Assembly: GCA_038184435.1 (NCBI GenBank)
Contig: CP116227.1
Coordinates: forward strand, 4,245,501-4,309,500
From: Nocardioides alkalitolerans
Lineage (GTDB): Bacteria; Actinomycetota; Actinomycetes; Propionibacteriales; Nocardioidaceae
DNA length: 64,000 bases
Reading direction: 5' to 3'
Shown: piece after piece, positions 41,201-50,948 of the stretch
Numbering within the stretch: the stretch's first letter is position 1
How the letters are laid out: every line of letters begins with the position of its first letter
Position numbers and translations under genes: made by a program
Notes under the pieces: model-generated
Told to the model about the DNA's origin: nothing
Seen by the model: the letters and a program-made list of their open reading frames with translations, nothing else
The model's database searches: none

Positions 41201-42397
41201 TCAGACGGGGCGCACCAGCAGCGCCGTACCCTCCCCGGCCACCCGGGTCAGCACCACCGTCGCCTCGGCGTCGCCCCGGAGCGCCAGCCGCTTGCGCAGC
41301 TGCTCCGGGACGACGTCGACGCCGCGCTTCTTGATGGTGAGCCGGCCGACGCCGCGCTCGCGGAGCGCTGCGCGGAGCGCCTTCTCGCGGTAGGGCAGCT
41401 CCTCCACCACCTCGTACGTCGCGGCGAACGGCGTGCGGAACCCGGCGTCCGAGGTGACGTAGGCGATGTGCTCGTCGAGCAGGCCGCCGTCGACCGCTCC
41501 GGCGACGGCGGTGACGAGCCCGGCGCGGATGACGGCACCGTCGGGCTCGTAGAGGTAGCGGCCGACGGCGCGGACGGGGCGCTCGGCGCCGTCGTAGGGG
41601 TCGTCCTCGTCCGTGAGCGTCGCGAGCCCCTCGGCCCGGAGCACGGTCGCGCGGCGGCGGGTGACGGCGAGGTGGGGCGACCAGAGCACCGCCTCCTTCA
41701 CGTCGCCGCGGTCGCTGACCCACTCCGCCTCGACGCCCGCGGGCACGAGGTCGTGGGGGAGGCCCGGCGCGAGCTTCGCGACGGCGGGGCGGCTGGTGAG
41801 GAGCCCGGCGACGAAGTCCCAGGACGGCACCCAGGCGTCGGCGTCGAAGACCCGGCCGCGACCGTCGCGGCGGGCGGGGTCGACGGTCGCGACACCGAAC
41901 CCCCCGAGCGGCAGCGCCGTCGCGTCCGCGACGGTGACCGCCCCCTCGAGCCCGAGGGCGGCGAGGTTCGCCTCGGCCATCGCGACACGGAGTGGGTCGA
42001 GGTCGACCCCCGCCGCGACGAGACCGGCGCGGGCCAGGGCCGTCAGGTCGCCGCCGATGCCGCAGCCGAGGTCGACCACGGAGGAGGGCCGGGCCGCGGC
42101 GAGCCGGGCGGCCCGGTGGTCGGCGACCGCGCGGCGGGTCGCCTGCTCGAGGCCGTCGGGCGTGAAGAACATCCGCAGCGCGTCCTCGCCGAACTTGGCG
42201 ACGCCGCGCACCCGCAGCCCGACCTGGGTCAGGGCCGCGGCGGAGCGCTCGGGGTCCGGCTCGGTGCGCCGCACCGTCGCCGCCGCCCGCACGGGGTCGC
42301 CGTCGGCGTCGGCGTAGGCGCGCGCGGCGACGTCCAGCAGCGTGCGCCCGTCGTGCGTCAGCAGCCACCGGAAGGTCTCGAGGTCCACGGCGTCCAT
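41201..42397 (-). CDS. Class I SAM-dependent methyltransferase with THUMP-like domain
   Basis: A 398-residue protein. The SAM motif is VVDLGCGIGGDLTALARAG at about residues 98-116, followed by the catalytic-like VDPARRDGRGRV. The N- and C-terminal flanks (LLTHDGRTLLDVAARAY; RLTIKKRGVDVVPEQLRKRL) belong to the actinobacterial THUMP-like group of methyltransferases; an RNA substrate is likely but not shown. It is divergent from groES, and the first CIRCE element starts 15 nt upstream of its ATG. Confidence 0.83.
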   Translation of the reverse strand: MDAVDLETFRWLLTHDGRTLLDVAARAYADADGDPVRAAATVRRTEPDPERSAAALTQVGLRVRGVAKFGEDALRMFFTPDGLEQATRRAVADHRAARLAAARPSSVVDLGCGIGGDLTALARAGLVAAGVDLDPLRVAMAEANLAALGLEGAVTVADATALPLGGFGVATVDPARRDGRGRVFDADAWVPSWDFVAGLLTSRPAVAKLAPGLPHDLVPAGVEAEWVSDRGDVKEAVLWSPHLAVTRRRATVLRAEGLATLTDEDDPYDGAERPVRAVGRYLYEPDGAVIRAGLVTAVAGAVDGGLLDEHIAYVTSDAGFRTPFAATYEVVEELPYREKALRAALRERGVGRLTIKKRGVDVVPEQLRKRLALRGDAEATVVLTRVAGEGTALLVRPV

Positions 42398-42411
42398 CCT
42401 CCCAGACACTT

Positions 42412-42438
42412 CTGGCACTCGCTCTGGTGGAGTGCTAA
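42412..42438. promoter_or_regulatory. CIRCE element 1 (HrcA operator)
   Basis: CTGGCACTC, 9 nt, GAGTGCTAA. The right arm is a perfect match to the CIRCE consensus and the left arm matches 7 of 9. A -35-like CTGGCA and a -10-like TAACGT (42436-42441) are built into its arms, so HrcA binding would block RNA polymerase. Confidence 0.92.
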
Positions 42439-42446
42439 CGTCGGCG

Positions 42447-42473
42447 CTGGCACTCTCCGGGTGAGTGTGCCAA
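42447..42473. promoter_or_regulatory. CIRCE element 2, degenerate
   Basis: CTGGCACTC, 9 nt, GTGTGCCAA. The left arm is identical to that of the first element; the right arm differs from consensus at two positions. The two elements are 35 bp apart start to start. Confidence 0.75.
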
Positions 42474-42595
42474 TCGTCGACGACGACGGCGCGACCCCCG
42501 CGACGGCGCGCTCGGAGCCGGCGACGACCACAGCCCCGTCGGGCGGCGTCCGCCGTCCGGCATTCGGATCCGCACGGAAAGTGGAGGTCGACATC

Positions 42596-42892
42596 GTGTC
42601 GGTCAACATCAAGCCCCTCGAGGACCGCATCGTCGTCAAGCCGCTCGACGCCGAGCAGACCACGGCGTCCGGTCTCGTCATCCCCGACACCGCGAAGGAG
42701 AAGCCCCAGGAGGGCGAGGTCCTCGCGGTGGGCCCCGGGCGTTGGAACGAGGACGGCGACGAGCGCATCCCGCTCGACATCGCGGTCGGTGACAAGGTCA
42801 TCTACAGCAAGTACGGCGGCACCGAGGTCAAGGTCGCGGGCCAGGAGTACCTGATCCTCTCGGGTCGCGACGTCCTCGCGATCGTCTCCTGA
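42596..42892 (+). CDS. groES: Co-chaperonin GroES
   Basis: A 98-residue co-chaperonin. IKPLEDRIVVKPLDAEQTTASGLVIPD is the N-terminal signature with the mobile loop (quoted in part: EQTTASGLVIPD). It caps the GroEL cavity. GTG 42596 follows GTGGAGG at 42581-42587; upstream in-frame sequence is the control region, not coding. Two CIRCE elements regulate it. A strong 16-bp hairpin separates it from groEL. Confidence 0.97.
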   Translation: MSVNIKPLEDRIVVKPLDAEQTTASGLVIPDTAKEKPQEGEVLAVGPGRWNEDGDERIPLDIAVGDKVIYSKYGGTEVKVAGQEYLILSGRDVLAIVS

Positions 42893-42907
42893 CCCTCGAG
42901 TGATCCT

Positions 42908-42964
42908 CGAGCCGTGCGCCCCGTGAGCCCGCCCCCGGCGGACTGCTCCGGGGCGCACGGCTCG
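42908..42964 (+). other. Long hairpin between groES and groEL
   Basis: Perfect 16-bp inverted repeat, arms 42908-42923 (CGAGCCGTGCGCCCCG) and 42949-42964, with a 25-nt loop and no T-run. It may be a partial terminator, an RNA processing site or a stabiliser of the groES or groEL mRNA. It ends 38 nt before the groEL ATG. Confidence 0.75.
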
Positions 42965-43002
42965 CGCCGTACCCACCACCCGCAGCATCTCTGAGGAGAG
43001 AC

Positions 43003-44622
<1,620 letters not shown>

Positions 44623-44648
44623 GCGACCGCTCCACCTGCTCCACCGCT

Positions 44649-44681
44649 CCGCCCCCGGCGCCCTCGCGGCGCCGGGGGCGG
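44649..44681 (+). terminator. Terminator-like hairpin after groEL
   Basis: Perfect 14-bp stem, arms 44649-44662 and 44668-44681, loop CTCGC, followed by CGTGCGTTGTTG. Likely the end of the groES-groEL transcript. Confidence 0.75.
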
Positions 44682-44749
44682 CGTGCGTTGTTGCACCGCC
44701 GAAACACGGCCGTCCCGGTCGCGCAACACGCGCGGCGCACCGTCAGCCC

Positions 44750-45649
44750 ATGCTGTGGCGAGTGCGCACCACCCTTCCCGACCGACCGGGCACGCTGGCC
44801 GTCCTCGCCGCCGAGTGCGGGGCCGCGGGCGTCAACATCCTCGCGCTCCAGGTGTTCCCGGGCGTCGACGCCGTCACCGACGAGCTCGTCGTGCGCACCC
44901 CGGAGGGGTGGACCCTCGAGCAGCTCACGGGCCTGCTGGAGGGCGCGGGCGGGACCGACGTGGTCGGCACGCCCTGCACCGAGGCGGCCCTGGTCGACCA
45001 GCCGGCGCGCTACGTGCAGGCGGCCCGCGCCGTGATCGCGCGGCCCTCCCGCTTCCCCGAGGTGGTCGCGCAGCTCTTCGACGCCGAGCCCGGCGACGCC
45101 GCCACGGGCGACGTGATGGAGATGACGGTCGGCGACGTCCAGGTGCAGGTGCGCCGCCGGGCCGCCTTCACGCCCACCGAGCACGCCCGGGGAGCAGCGA
45201 TGGCGGACCTCGTCTCCGACGTGCTGGCCCGCACCCCGACGGTGCTCGGCTCCAGCGCGCGCCGGATGGGCGGCGGGGCGACCCCGACCTTCGAGCTGGT
45301 GGGGCGCACGGTGCAGGCCAGCGTGCAGGGCGTCGTGGTCGGCGTGGCCGTGCTGCGCGACGCGGAGCCGGGCGCGGAGCCGGGTGCGGAACCGGGTCTG
45401 CACACGGTCGACCTCGAGGTCGACCCGGGTTGGCAGCGCCGGGGGATCGGCACGCGCCTGCTCTCCGACGTGGCCCGCCTCGCGGCCGGCGAGGGCGTCC
45501 AGGACATCGTCCTGTCGACCCGTGCCGACAACCAGGCGGTCCTGCCGCTCGTGCTCGCGGCGGGCCTGCGCGGCCGGATCCGCATGTCCGCGGACGTGCT
45601 GACCGTTCGCATCCCGGTGCGGGAGCTGAGGCCGCTGCCGCGGGCCTAG
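44750..45649 (+). CDS. ACT domain - GNAT acetyltransferase fusion
   Basis: A 299-residue two-domain protein. Residues 1-75 are an ACT domain (TTLPDRPGTLAVLAAECGAAGVNILAL), which binds amino acids or other small ligands. The C-terminal half is a GNAT acetyltransferase with the acetyl-CoA motif WQRRGIGTRLL. The link contains a small tandem repeat, EPGAEPGAEPG. The combination suggests an acetyltransferase controlled by an amino acid. Its TAG stop forms the start of the guaB -10 box. Confidence 0.82.
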   Translation: MLWRVRTTLPDRPGTLAVLAAECGAAGVNILALQVFPGVDAVTDELVVRTPEGWTLEQLTGLLEGAGGTDVVGTPCTEAALVDQPARYVQAARAVIARPSRFPEVVAQLFDAEPGDAATGDVMEMTVGDVQVQVRRRAAFTPTEHARGAAMADLVSDVLARTPTVLGSSARRMGGGATPTFELVGRTVQASVQGVVVGVAVLRDAEPGAEPGAEPGLHTVDLEVDPGWQRRGIGTRLLSDVARLAAGEGVQDIVLSTRADNQAVLPLVLAAGLRGRIRMSADVLTVRIPVRELRPLPRA

Positions 45650-45652
45650 ACT
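45647..45652 (+). promoter_or_regulatory. -10 box of a leaderless promoter for guaB
   Basis: TAGACT, with a 7-nt gap to ATG 45660. The first three bases are the TAG stop of the acetyltransferase gene. No ribosome site lies before the ATG. Confidence 0.6.
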
Positions 45653-45659
45653 GGCCCCC

Positions 45660-47174
45660 ATGAGCGCCACCGCAGGAGTCCCCGACAAGTTCGCCGCCCT
45701 CGGTCTCACCTACGACGACGTGCTGCTGCTGCCGGGCTACTCCGACCTGGCGCCCAGCGAGATCGACACCACCTCGCGGCTGACCCGCGAGATCTCCCTC
45801 AAGGCCCCGCTGATCTCGGCGGCGATGGACACGGTGACCGAGTCCCGGATGGCGATCGCGATGGCGCGCCAGGGCGGCATCGGGATCCTCCACCGCAACC
45901 TCTCGGTGGCCGACCAGGCCTACCAGGTGGACCTCGTCAAGCGCACCCAGACGGGCATCATCTCCAACCCCGTCACGATCGGCCCCGACGCGACGCTCGA
46001 GGACCTCGACCGCATCTGCGGGGAGTACCGCGTCTCCGGCCTCCCGGTCGTCGACTCCGCGGACATGCTCCTGGGCATCATCACCAACCGCGACCTCCGC
46101 TTCACGCCGGTGGCCGAGTGGGGGACCACGAAGGTCGACGAGGTGATGACCCCGATGCCGCTCATCACGGGCGACGTGGGCATCAGCCGGGACGACGCCA
46201 CCGCGCTGCTGCGCAAGCACAAGCGGGAGCGCCTCCCGCTGGTCGACGCCGACGGCAAGCTCGCCGGCCTCATCACCGTCAAGGACTTCGTGAAGTCCGA
46301 GCAGTTCCCCGACGCCTCGTACGACGCGGACGGCCGCCTCCTCGTCGGTGCGGCGATCGGCTACTTCGGTGATGCGTGGGAGCGCGCCACGACGCTCATC
46401 GAGGCGGGCGTCGACGTGCTCGTCGCCGACACGGCCCACGGCCACGTGCGGCTCCTGCTCGACATGGTGAAGCGGCTCAAGTCCGACCCGGCGACGAAGC
46501 ACGTGCAGCTCATCGGCGGCAACGTGGCCACCCGCGAGGGCGCCCAGGCGTTCGTCGACGCCGGTGCGGACGCGGTCAAGGTCGGCTTCGGTCCCGGCTC
46601 GATCTGCACGACGCGCGTCGTCACCGGCGCGGGCGTGCCCCAGGTGACGGCCGTCTACGAGGCGTCGCTCGCCTGCCGGCCGGCCGGCGTCCCGGTCATC
46701 GCCGACGGCGGCCTGCAGCAGTCGGGCGACATCGCCAAGGCCCTCGTCGCGGGCGCGGAGTCGGTCATGATCGGCTCGCTCCTCGCCGGCTGCGAAGAGT
46801 CCCCGGGCGAGCTCGTCTTCGTCAACGGCAAGCAGTACAAGGCGTACCGCGGCATGGGCTCCCTCGGCGCGATGAGCAGCCGGGGCAAGAAGTCCTACTC
46901 GAAGGACCGCTACTTCCAGGCCGAGGTCACCAGCGACGACAAGATCGTGCCCGAGGGCGTCGAGGGCCAGGTGGCCTACCGCGGCCCCCTGGCGGCCGTG
47001 GCCCACCAGCTCATCGGCGGCCTCAGCCAGTCGATGTTCTACATCGGTGCGCGCACCGTCCCGGAGCTGCAGGAGAAGGGCCGCTTCGTGCGCATCACCT
47101 CGGCGTCGCTCAAGGAGAGCCACCCCCACGACATCCAGATGGTGGCCGAGGCGCCGAACTACCAGTCGCGCTGA
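45660..47174 (+). CDS. guaB: IMP dehydrogenase
   Basis: A 504-residue IMP dehydrogenase, catalysing the rate-limiting step of GMP synthesis (IMP to XMP with NAD). The catalytic loop is GPGSICTTR with Cys316; residues about 100-220 carry the two CBS domains; YRGMGSLGAM and SRGKKSYSKDRYF form the flap region. It is followed 18 nt later by guaB3, and guaA lies 7 kb further on. The start ATG has no ribosome site and a -10 box 7 nt upstream. Confidence 0.97.
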   Translation: MSATAGVPDKFAALGLTYDDVLLLPGYSDLAPSEIDTTSRLTREISLKAPLISAAMDTVTESRMAIAMARQGGIGILHRNLSVADQAYQVDLVKRTQTGIISNPVTIGPDATLEDLDRICGEYRVSGLPVVDSADMLLGIITNRDLRFTPVAEWGTTKVDEVMTPMPLITGDVGISRDDATALLRKHKRERLPLVDADGKLAGLITVKDFVKSEQFPDASYDADGRLLVGAAIGYFGDAWERATTLIEAGVDVLVADTAHGHVRLLLDMVKRLKSDPATKHVQLIGGNVATREGAQAFVDAGADAVKVGFGPGSICTTRVVTGAGVPQVTAVYEASLACRPAGVPVIADGGLQQSGDIAKALVAGAESVMIGSLLAGCEESPGELVFVNGKQYKAYRGMGSLGAMSSRGKKSYSKDRYFQAEVTSDDKIVPEGVEGQVAYRGPLAAVAHQLIGGLSQSMFYIGARTVPELQEKGRFVRITSASLKESHPHDIQMVAEAPNYQSR

Positions 47175-47192
47175 GGTGGGAGACTCCTCCTC

Positions 47193-48299
47193 GTGACCGA
47201 GATCGAGATCGGCCGCGCCAAGCGCGCCCGCCGGGCCTACTCCTTCGACGACATCGCCATCGTGCCGTCGCGGCGCACGCGCGACCCCGAGGAGGTCAGC
47301 GTCGCCTGGCAGATCGACGCCTACCGCTTCGAGATCCCCGTCGTGGCGGCGCCGATGGACTCCGTGATGAGCCCGGAGACGGCGATCGCGCTCGGTCGCG
47401 CCGGCGGTCTCGGCGTGCTCGACCTCGAGGGTCTCTGGACCCGGTACGAGGACCCGACGTCGCTCCTCGCCGAGGTGGCCGGGCTGCAGGGCGTGGCCGC
47501 GACGGCCCGCCTGCAGGAGATCTACACGGAGCCGGTGAAGGCGGAGCTCATCACCGAGCGGCTGCGCCAGATGCGCGACGCGGGCGTGACGGTGGCGGGC
47601 TCGCTGTCGCCGCAGCGCACGCGGGAGCACGCCAAGACGGTGGTCGACGCGGGTGTCGACATGTTCGTCATCCGCGGCACGACGGTGAGCGCGGAGCACG
47701 TCTCGAGCCAGGCGGAGCCGCTCAACCTCAAGGAGTTCATCTACGAGCTCGACGTCCCGGTCATCGTGGGCGGCTGCGCGACCTACCAGGCCGCGCTCCA
47801 CCTCATGCGCACCGGCGCGGCCGGCGTGCTCGTCGGCTTCGGCGGCGGCGCGGCCCACACGACGCGCACGGTGCTCGGCCTCGCGGTCCCCATGGCGAGC
47901 GCGGTGGCGGACGTCGCCGCGGCCCGCCGCGACTACCTCGACGAGTCCGGCGGCCGTTACGTGCACGTCATCGCCGACGGCTCCATCGGCACGTCGGGCG
48001 ACCTCGCGAAGGCGATCGCCTGCGGCGCTGACGCGGTCATGGTGGGCTCGCCCTTCGCGCGCGCCTCCGAGGCGCCCGGCCGCGGCTTCCACTGGGGCGC
48101 CGAGGCGTGGCACGCGGAGCTGCCGCGCGGCCAGCGGGTCGAGTTCGACACCGTCGGCTCGCTCGACGAGATCCTCTTCGGCCCCTCGCGGGTCGCCGAC
48201 GGCACGATGAACCTGGTCGGCGCGCTGCGTCGGGCGATGGCCACGACGGGCTACACGGAGCTCAAGGAGTTCCAGCGCGTCGAGGTCGTCGTGCAGTGA
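47193..48299 (+). CDS. guaB3: GuaB3 family IMP dehydrogenase-related protein
   Basis: A 368-residue IMPDH/GMP reductase-fold protein without CBS domains. Where IMP dehydrogenase has GPGSICTTR, this protein reads GGGAAHTTR, so the catalytic cysteine is replaced by histidine. This is why the GuaB3 family is treated as IMPDH-related rather than a proven IMPDH. The conserved pairing with guaB suggests a role in purine metabolism. GTG 47193 is preceded by a weak GAGACT -10-like box, 7 nt away. Confidence 0.9.
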   Translation: MTEIEIGRAKRARRAYSFDDIAIVPSRRTRDPEEVSVAWQIDAYRFEIPVVAAPMDSVMSPETAIALGRAGGLGVLDLEGLWTRYEDPTSLLAEVAGLQGVAATARLQEIYTEPVKAELITERLRQMRDAGVTVAGSLSPQRTREHAKTVVDAGVDMFVIRGTTVSAEHVSSQAEPLNLKEFIYELDVPVIVGGCATYQAALHLMRTGAAGVLVGFGGGAAHTTRTVLGLAVPMASAVADVAAARRDYLDESGGRYVHVIADGSIGTSGDLAKAIACGADAVMVGSPFARASEAPGRGFHWGAEAWHAELPRGQRVEFDTVGSLDEILFGPSRVADGTMNLVGALRRAMATTGYTELKEFQRVEVVVQ

Positions 48300-48317
48300 C
48301 CCGGCCGTGAGCCTGCG

Positions 48318-49112
48318 ATGACCCGGATCGCGGCCGCCCAGGGGGAGGCGGTCGCGGGCGACCTCGCCGCCAACGTCCGCTCGGCCGCGCGGCTCGTGTC
48401 GCGCGCCGCCGGCGAGGGCGCCGACGTGGTCGTGCTCCCCGAGGCCTTCCTCACCGGCTACGCCGACGAGGTCTTCGCCGGCCCGCTGCCCACGGTCGCG
48501 GACCTCACCGGCCCGCTGCTCGACCCGCTCCGGGCCGCCACGGCGGCCGGCGCCGTCACCGCGCTCGTCGGCACCCCGGTGGCCCGCGGTCGCGTGGCGA
48601 CGCTCTCGCTCGCGCTGGTCACGCCGGACGGCGGCGTGTCCGTGCCCTACGACAAGCAGCACCTCGACGGCACCGAGAAGCACCACTTCGTCGTCGGCGA
48701 CCACGGCGCCTCGGTGCGCGTCGGCGATGCCGAGCTCGGCCTGAGCATCTGCTACGACGGCTGCTTCCCCGAGCACGCCGCCGCGGCCGCCCGCGACGGC
48801 GCCGTCGGCTACCTCGCCTCCGCGGCGTACTTCGTCGGCGGCGAGCACCGCCGCGACCTCTACTACGCGGCCCGGGCGCTGGAGAACGGCATGTACGTCG
48901 CGTTCGCCGGCCTCACCGGGCGCTGCGGTGGCCGCGAGCTGAGCGGCGGGTCGGCGATCTACGACCCGGAGGGCCGCGTGCTGGCCCGGCTGGGGCGCGA
49001 GGAGGGCGTCGTCGTGGCCGACCTCGACGCGGCGCTGGTGGCGAGCACGCGCCGTACGCACACGATGGTCGTCGACCACCGCACGAGCCTGGGGCCCCGC
49101 CGCCGGGTCTGA
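48318..49112 (+). CDS. Carbon-nitrogen hydrolase (nitrilase superfamily)
   Basis: A 264-residue nitrilase-fold amidase. The catalytic triad is visible as Glu in LPEAFLTGY, Lys in YDKQHL and Cys in SICYDGCFPE. It hydrolyses a C-N bond in an amide; the substrate is unknown. ATG 48318 follows 18 nt after guaB3. The C-terminus ends in a basic GPRRRV. It is probably co-transcribed with guaB3. Confidence 0.85.
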   Translation: MTRIAAAQGEAVAGDLAANVRSAARLVSRAAGEGADVVVLPEAFLTGYADEVFAGPLPTVADLTGPLLDPLRAATAAGAVTALVGTPVARGRVATLSLALVTPDGGVSVPYDKQHLDGTEKHHFVVGDHGASVRVGDAELGLSICYDGCFPEHAAAAARDGAVGYLASAAYFVGGEHRRDLYYAARALENGMYVAFAGLTGRCGGRELSGGSAIYDPEGRVLARLGREEGVVVADLDAALVASTRRTHTMVVDHRTSLGPRRRV

Positions 49113-49126
49113 GGCAGGATGGGGAC

Positions 49127-50857
49127 ATGACGGCGACGCCTCCCGGAGTCCTCGGCCCTGCCGCGCGCGACGCGGCCCTCGGCGCGCTGGCCGGCACGGC
49201 GGACCCCGGTGCCGGTGAGCTCGACGTGCTGGTGGTCGGGGGAGGCGTGGTCGGGGCCGGGGTGGCCCTCGACGCCGTCACCCGCGGCCTGAGCACCGCC
49301 CTCGTCGAGCAGCGGGACCTCGCGTCGGGCACGTCGAGCCGTTCCAGCAAGCTGGTGCACGGCGGGCTGCGCTACCTCGAGATGCTCGACGTCGGCCTCG
49401 TGCGCGAGGCGCTCGAGGAGCGCGGGCTGCTGCTCACGCGGCTGGCGCCGCACCTGGTGCGCCCGGTGCCGTTCCTCTACCCCCTGCGCCGCACGTGGGA
49501 GCGGCCCTACGTCGGCGCCGGGCTCGCGCTCTACGACTCCATGGCCGCGCTGGGGCGGCACGACATGGGCGTGCCGCGGCACCGGCACCTCTTCCGGCGG
49601 CAGGTCGCCCGCATCGCGCCCGACCTGCGCACGGACGACCTGACCGGCGCGATCCGCTACCACGACGCGCAGGTGGACGACGCCCGCCTGGTGACGACGA
49701 TCGCCCGCACGGCGGCCCGCCACGGGGCGCACGTCGCGACCCGCACGAAGGTCACCGGCTTCCTGCGCGAGGGGGAGCGGGTGGTGGGGGTGCGCGCCCG
49801 CGACCTGGAGACCGGCGCGGACCTGGAGGTGCGCGCCCGCGTCGTGGTCAACGCCGCCGGCGTCTGGACCGACGAGATCCAGGAGATGGTCGGCGGCCGC
49901 GGCGCGCTGCACGTGCGGGCGTCGAAGGGCATCCACCTCGTCGTGCCCCGCGACCGGATCCGCTCGGAGGCCGGCTTCATCACCAAGACGGAGAAGTCGG
50001 TGCTCTTCGTGATCCCGTGGGGACGGCACTGGATCATCGGCACGACCGACACCGCCTGGGACCTCGACAAGGCCCACCCGGCCGCCTCCAGGGCCGACAT
50101 CGACTACGTGCTGGCGCACGTCAACACCCTCCTGCGCGAGCCGCTCGACCACGACGACGTCGAGGGCGTCTACGCCGGGCTGCGCCCGCTCCTGAGCGGC
50201 GAGTCGGAGCCGACCTCGAAGATCAGCCGGGAGCACACGGTCGTCGCCCCCGTCCCGGGCCTGGTGATGATCGCCGGGGGCAAGCTGACGACGTACCGCG
50301 TCATGGCGAAGGACGCCGTCGACGCCGCGGCGCCGTCGCTGAGCGACGCGGGCGGGGTGCGGGGGTCGATCACCGACCGGGTGCCGCTGCTGGGGGCCGA
50401 CGGCTTCGAGACCCGCTCCAACCAGCGCGTCATGCTCGCGCGCCGCTCGGGGCTGCACGTCGCGCGGATCGACCACCTGCTGGGTCGGTACGGCGCGCTC
50501 GTCGACGACCTGCTGGCCCTCGTGGCCGCCCGGCCGGAGCTCGCCGAGCCGCTGGCCGGGGCCCCGGACTACCTGGCCGCCGAGGCGGTGTACGCCGTGA
50601 CCCACGAGGGCGCGCGCCACCTCGACGACGTGCTCGCACGTCGCACCCGGATCTCGGTGGAGACCTTCGACCGGGGCACGGCGGCCGCGCGGACGGTCGC
50701 GGAGCTGATGGCCGCCGAGCTCGGGTGGAGCGCCGCGCGCACCGACGAGGAGGTCGACCACTACCTGCGCCGCGTGGAGGCGGAGCGGCAGAGCCAGCGC
50801 AAAGCGACCGACCAGGAGGCCGACGAGGCGCGGGTGCAGGTGCGCGACCTGGTCTGA
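49127..50857 (+). CDS. glpD: Glycerol-3-phosphate dehydrogenase/oxidase
   Basis: A 576-residue FAD enzyme. The FAD motif is VLVVGGGVVGAGVALDAVTRG; SGTSSRSSKLVHGGLRYLE is the family signature, and the C-terminal helical domain (about 400-540) is present. It oxidises glycerol 3-phosphate to dihydroxyacetone phosphate at the membrane and feeds electrons to the respiratory chain. A -10-like CAGGAT (49115-49120) lies 6 nt before ATG 49127, so its mRNA may be leaderless. No glycerol kinase or facilitator gene is adjacent. Confidence 0.95.
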   Translation: MTATPPGVLGPAARDAALGALAGTADPGAGELDVLVVGGGVVGAGVALDAVTRGLSTALVEQRDLASGTSSRSSKLVHGGLRYLEMLDVGLVREALEERGLLLTRLAPHLVRPVPFLYPLRRTWERPYVGAGLALYDSMAALGRHDMGVPRHRHLFRRQVARIAPDLRTDDLTGAIRYHDAQVDDARLVTTIARTAARHGAHVATRTKVTGFLREGERVVGVRARDLETGADLEVRARVVVNAAGVWTDEIQEMVGGRGALHVRASKGIHLVVPRDRIRSEAGFITKTEKSVLFVIPWGRHWIIGTTDTAWDLDKAHPAASRADIDYVLAHVNTLLREPLDHDDVEGVYAGLRPLLSGESEPTSKISREHTVVAPVPGLVMIAGGKLTTYRVMAKDAVDAAAPSLSDAGGVRGSITDRVPLLGADGFETRSNQRVMLARRSGLHVARIDHLLGRYGALVDDLLALVAARPELAEPLAGAPDYLAAEAVYAVTHEGARHLDDVLARRTRISVETFDRGTAAARTVAELMAAELGWSAARTDEEVDHYLRRVEAERQSQRKATDQEADEARVQVRDLV

Positions 50858-50863
50858 GCGCTG

Positions 50864-50890
50864 CTTGACATCCGTGGCGAGGTTGTCAAG
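50864..50890. promoter_or_regulatory. Inverted repeat upstream of the semialdehyde dehydrogenase
   Basis: CTTGACA, 13 nt, TGTCAAG. The 7-bp arms are perfect and their centres lie 20 bp apart, the geometry of a dimeric repressor site on one DNA face. It begins 6 nt after the glpD stop. The binder is unknown. Confidence 0.5.
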
Positions 50891-50936
50891 AGCGGCCAAT
50901 TGTTACCGAGAGGTAGAACACACGCCGTCGCGGACA

Positions 50937-50942
50937 TACTCT
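50937..50942 (+). promoter_or_regulatory. -10 box of a leaderless promoter
   Basis: TACTCT, 6 nt before ATG 50949, with no ribosome site in between. Serves the succinate-semialdehyde dehydrogenase gene. Confidence 0.5.
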
Positions 50943-50948
50943 CGGTAC

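Noticed and set aside
45362..45400. Tandem GCGGAGCCGGG-type repeat in the ACT-GNAT gene as a regulatory repeat.
   Set aside because: It is in frame and encodes a simple EPGA linker, so a protein-level explanation suffices.
45168..49079. A very long open frame on the minus strand opposite guaB and guaB3 (about 1300 codons).
   Set aside because: It is the antisense shadow of well-supported genes; high GC at third positions keeps such frames open, and its product is low-complexity Arg/Asp/His/Val-rich without motifs.
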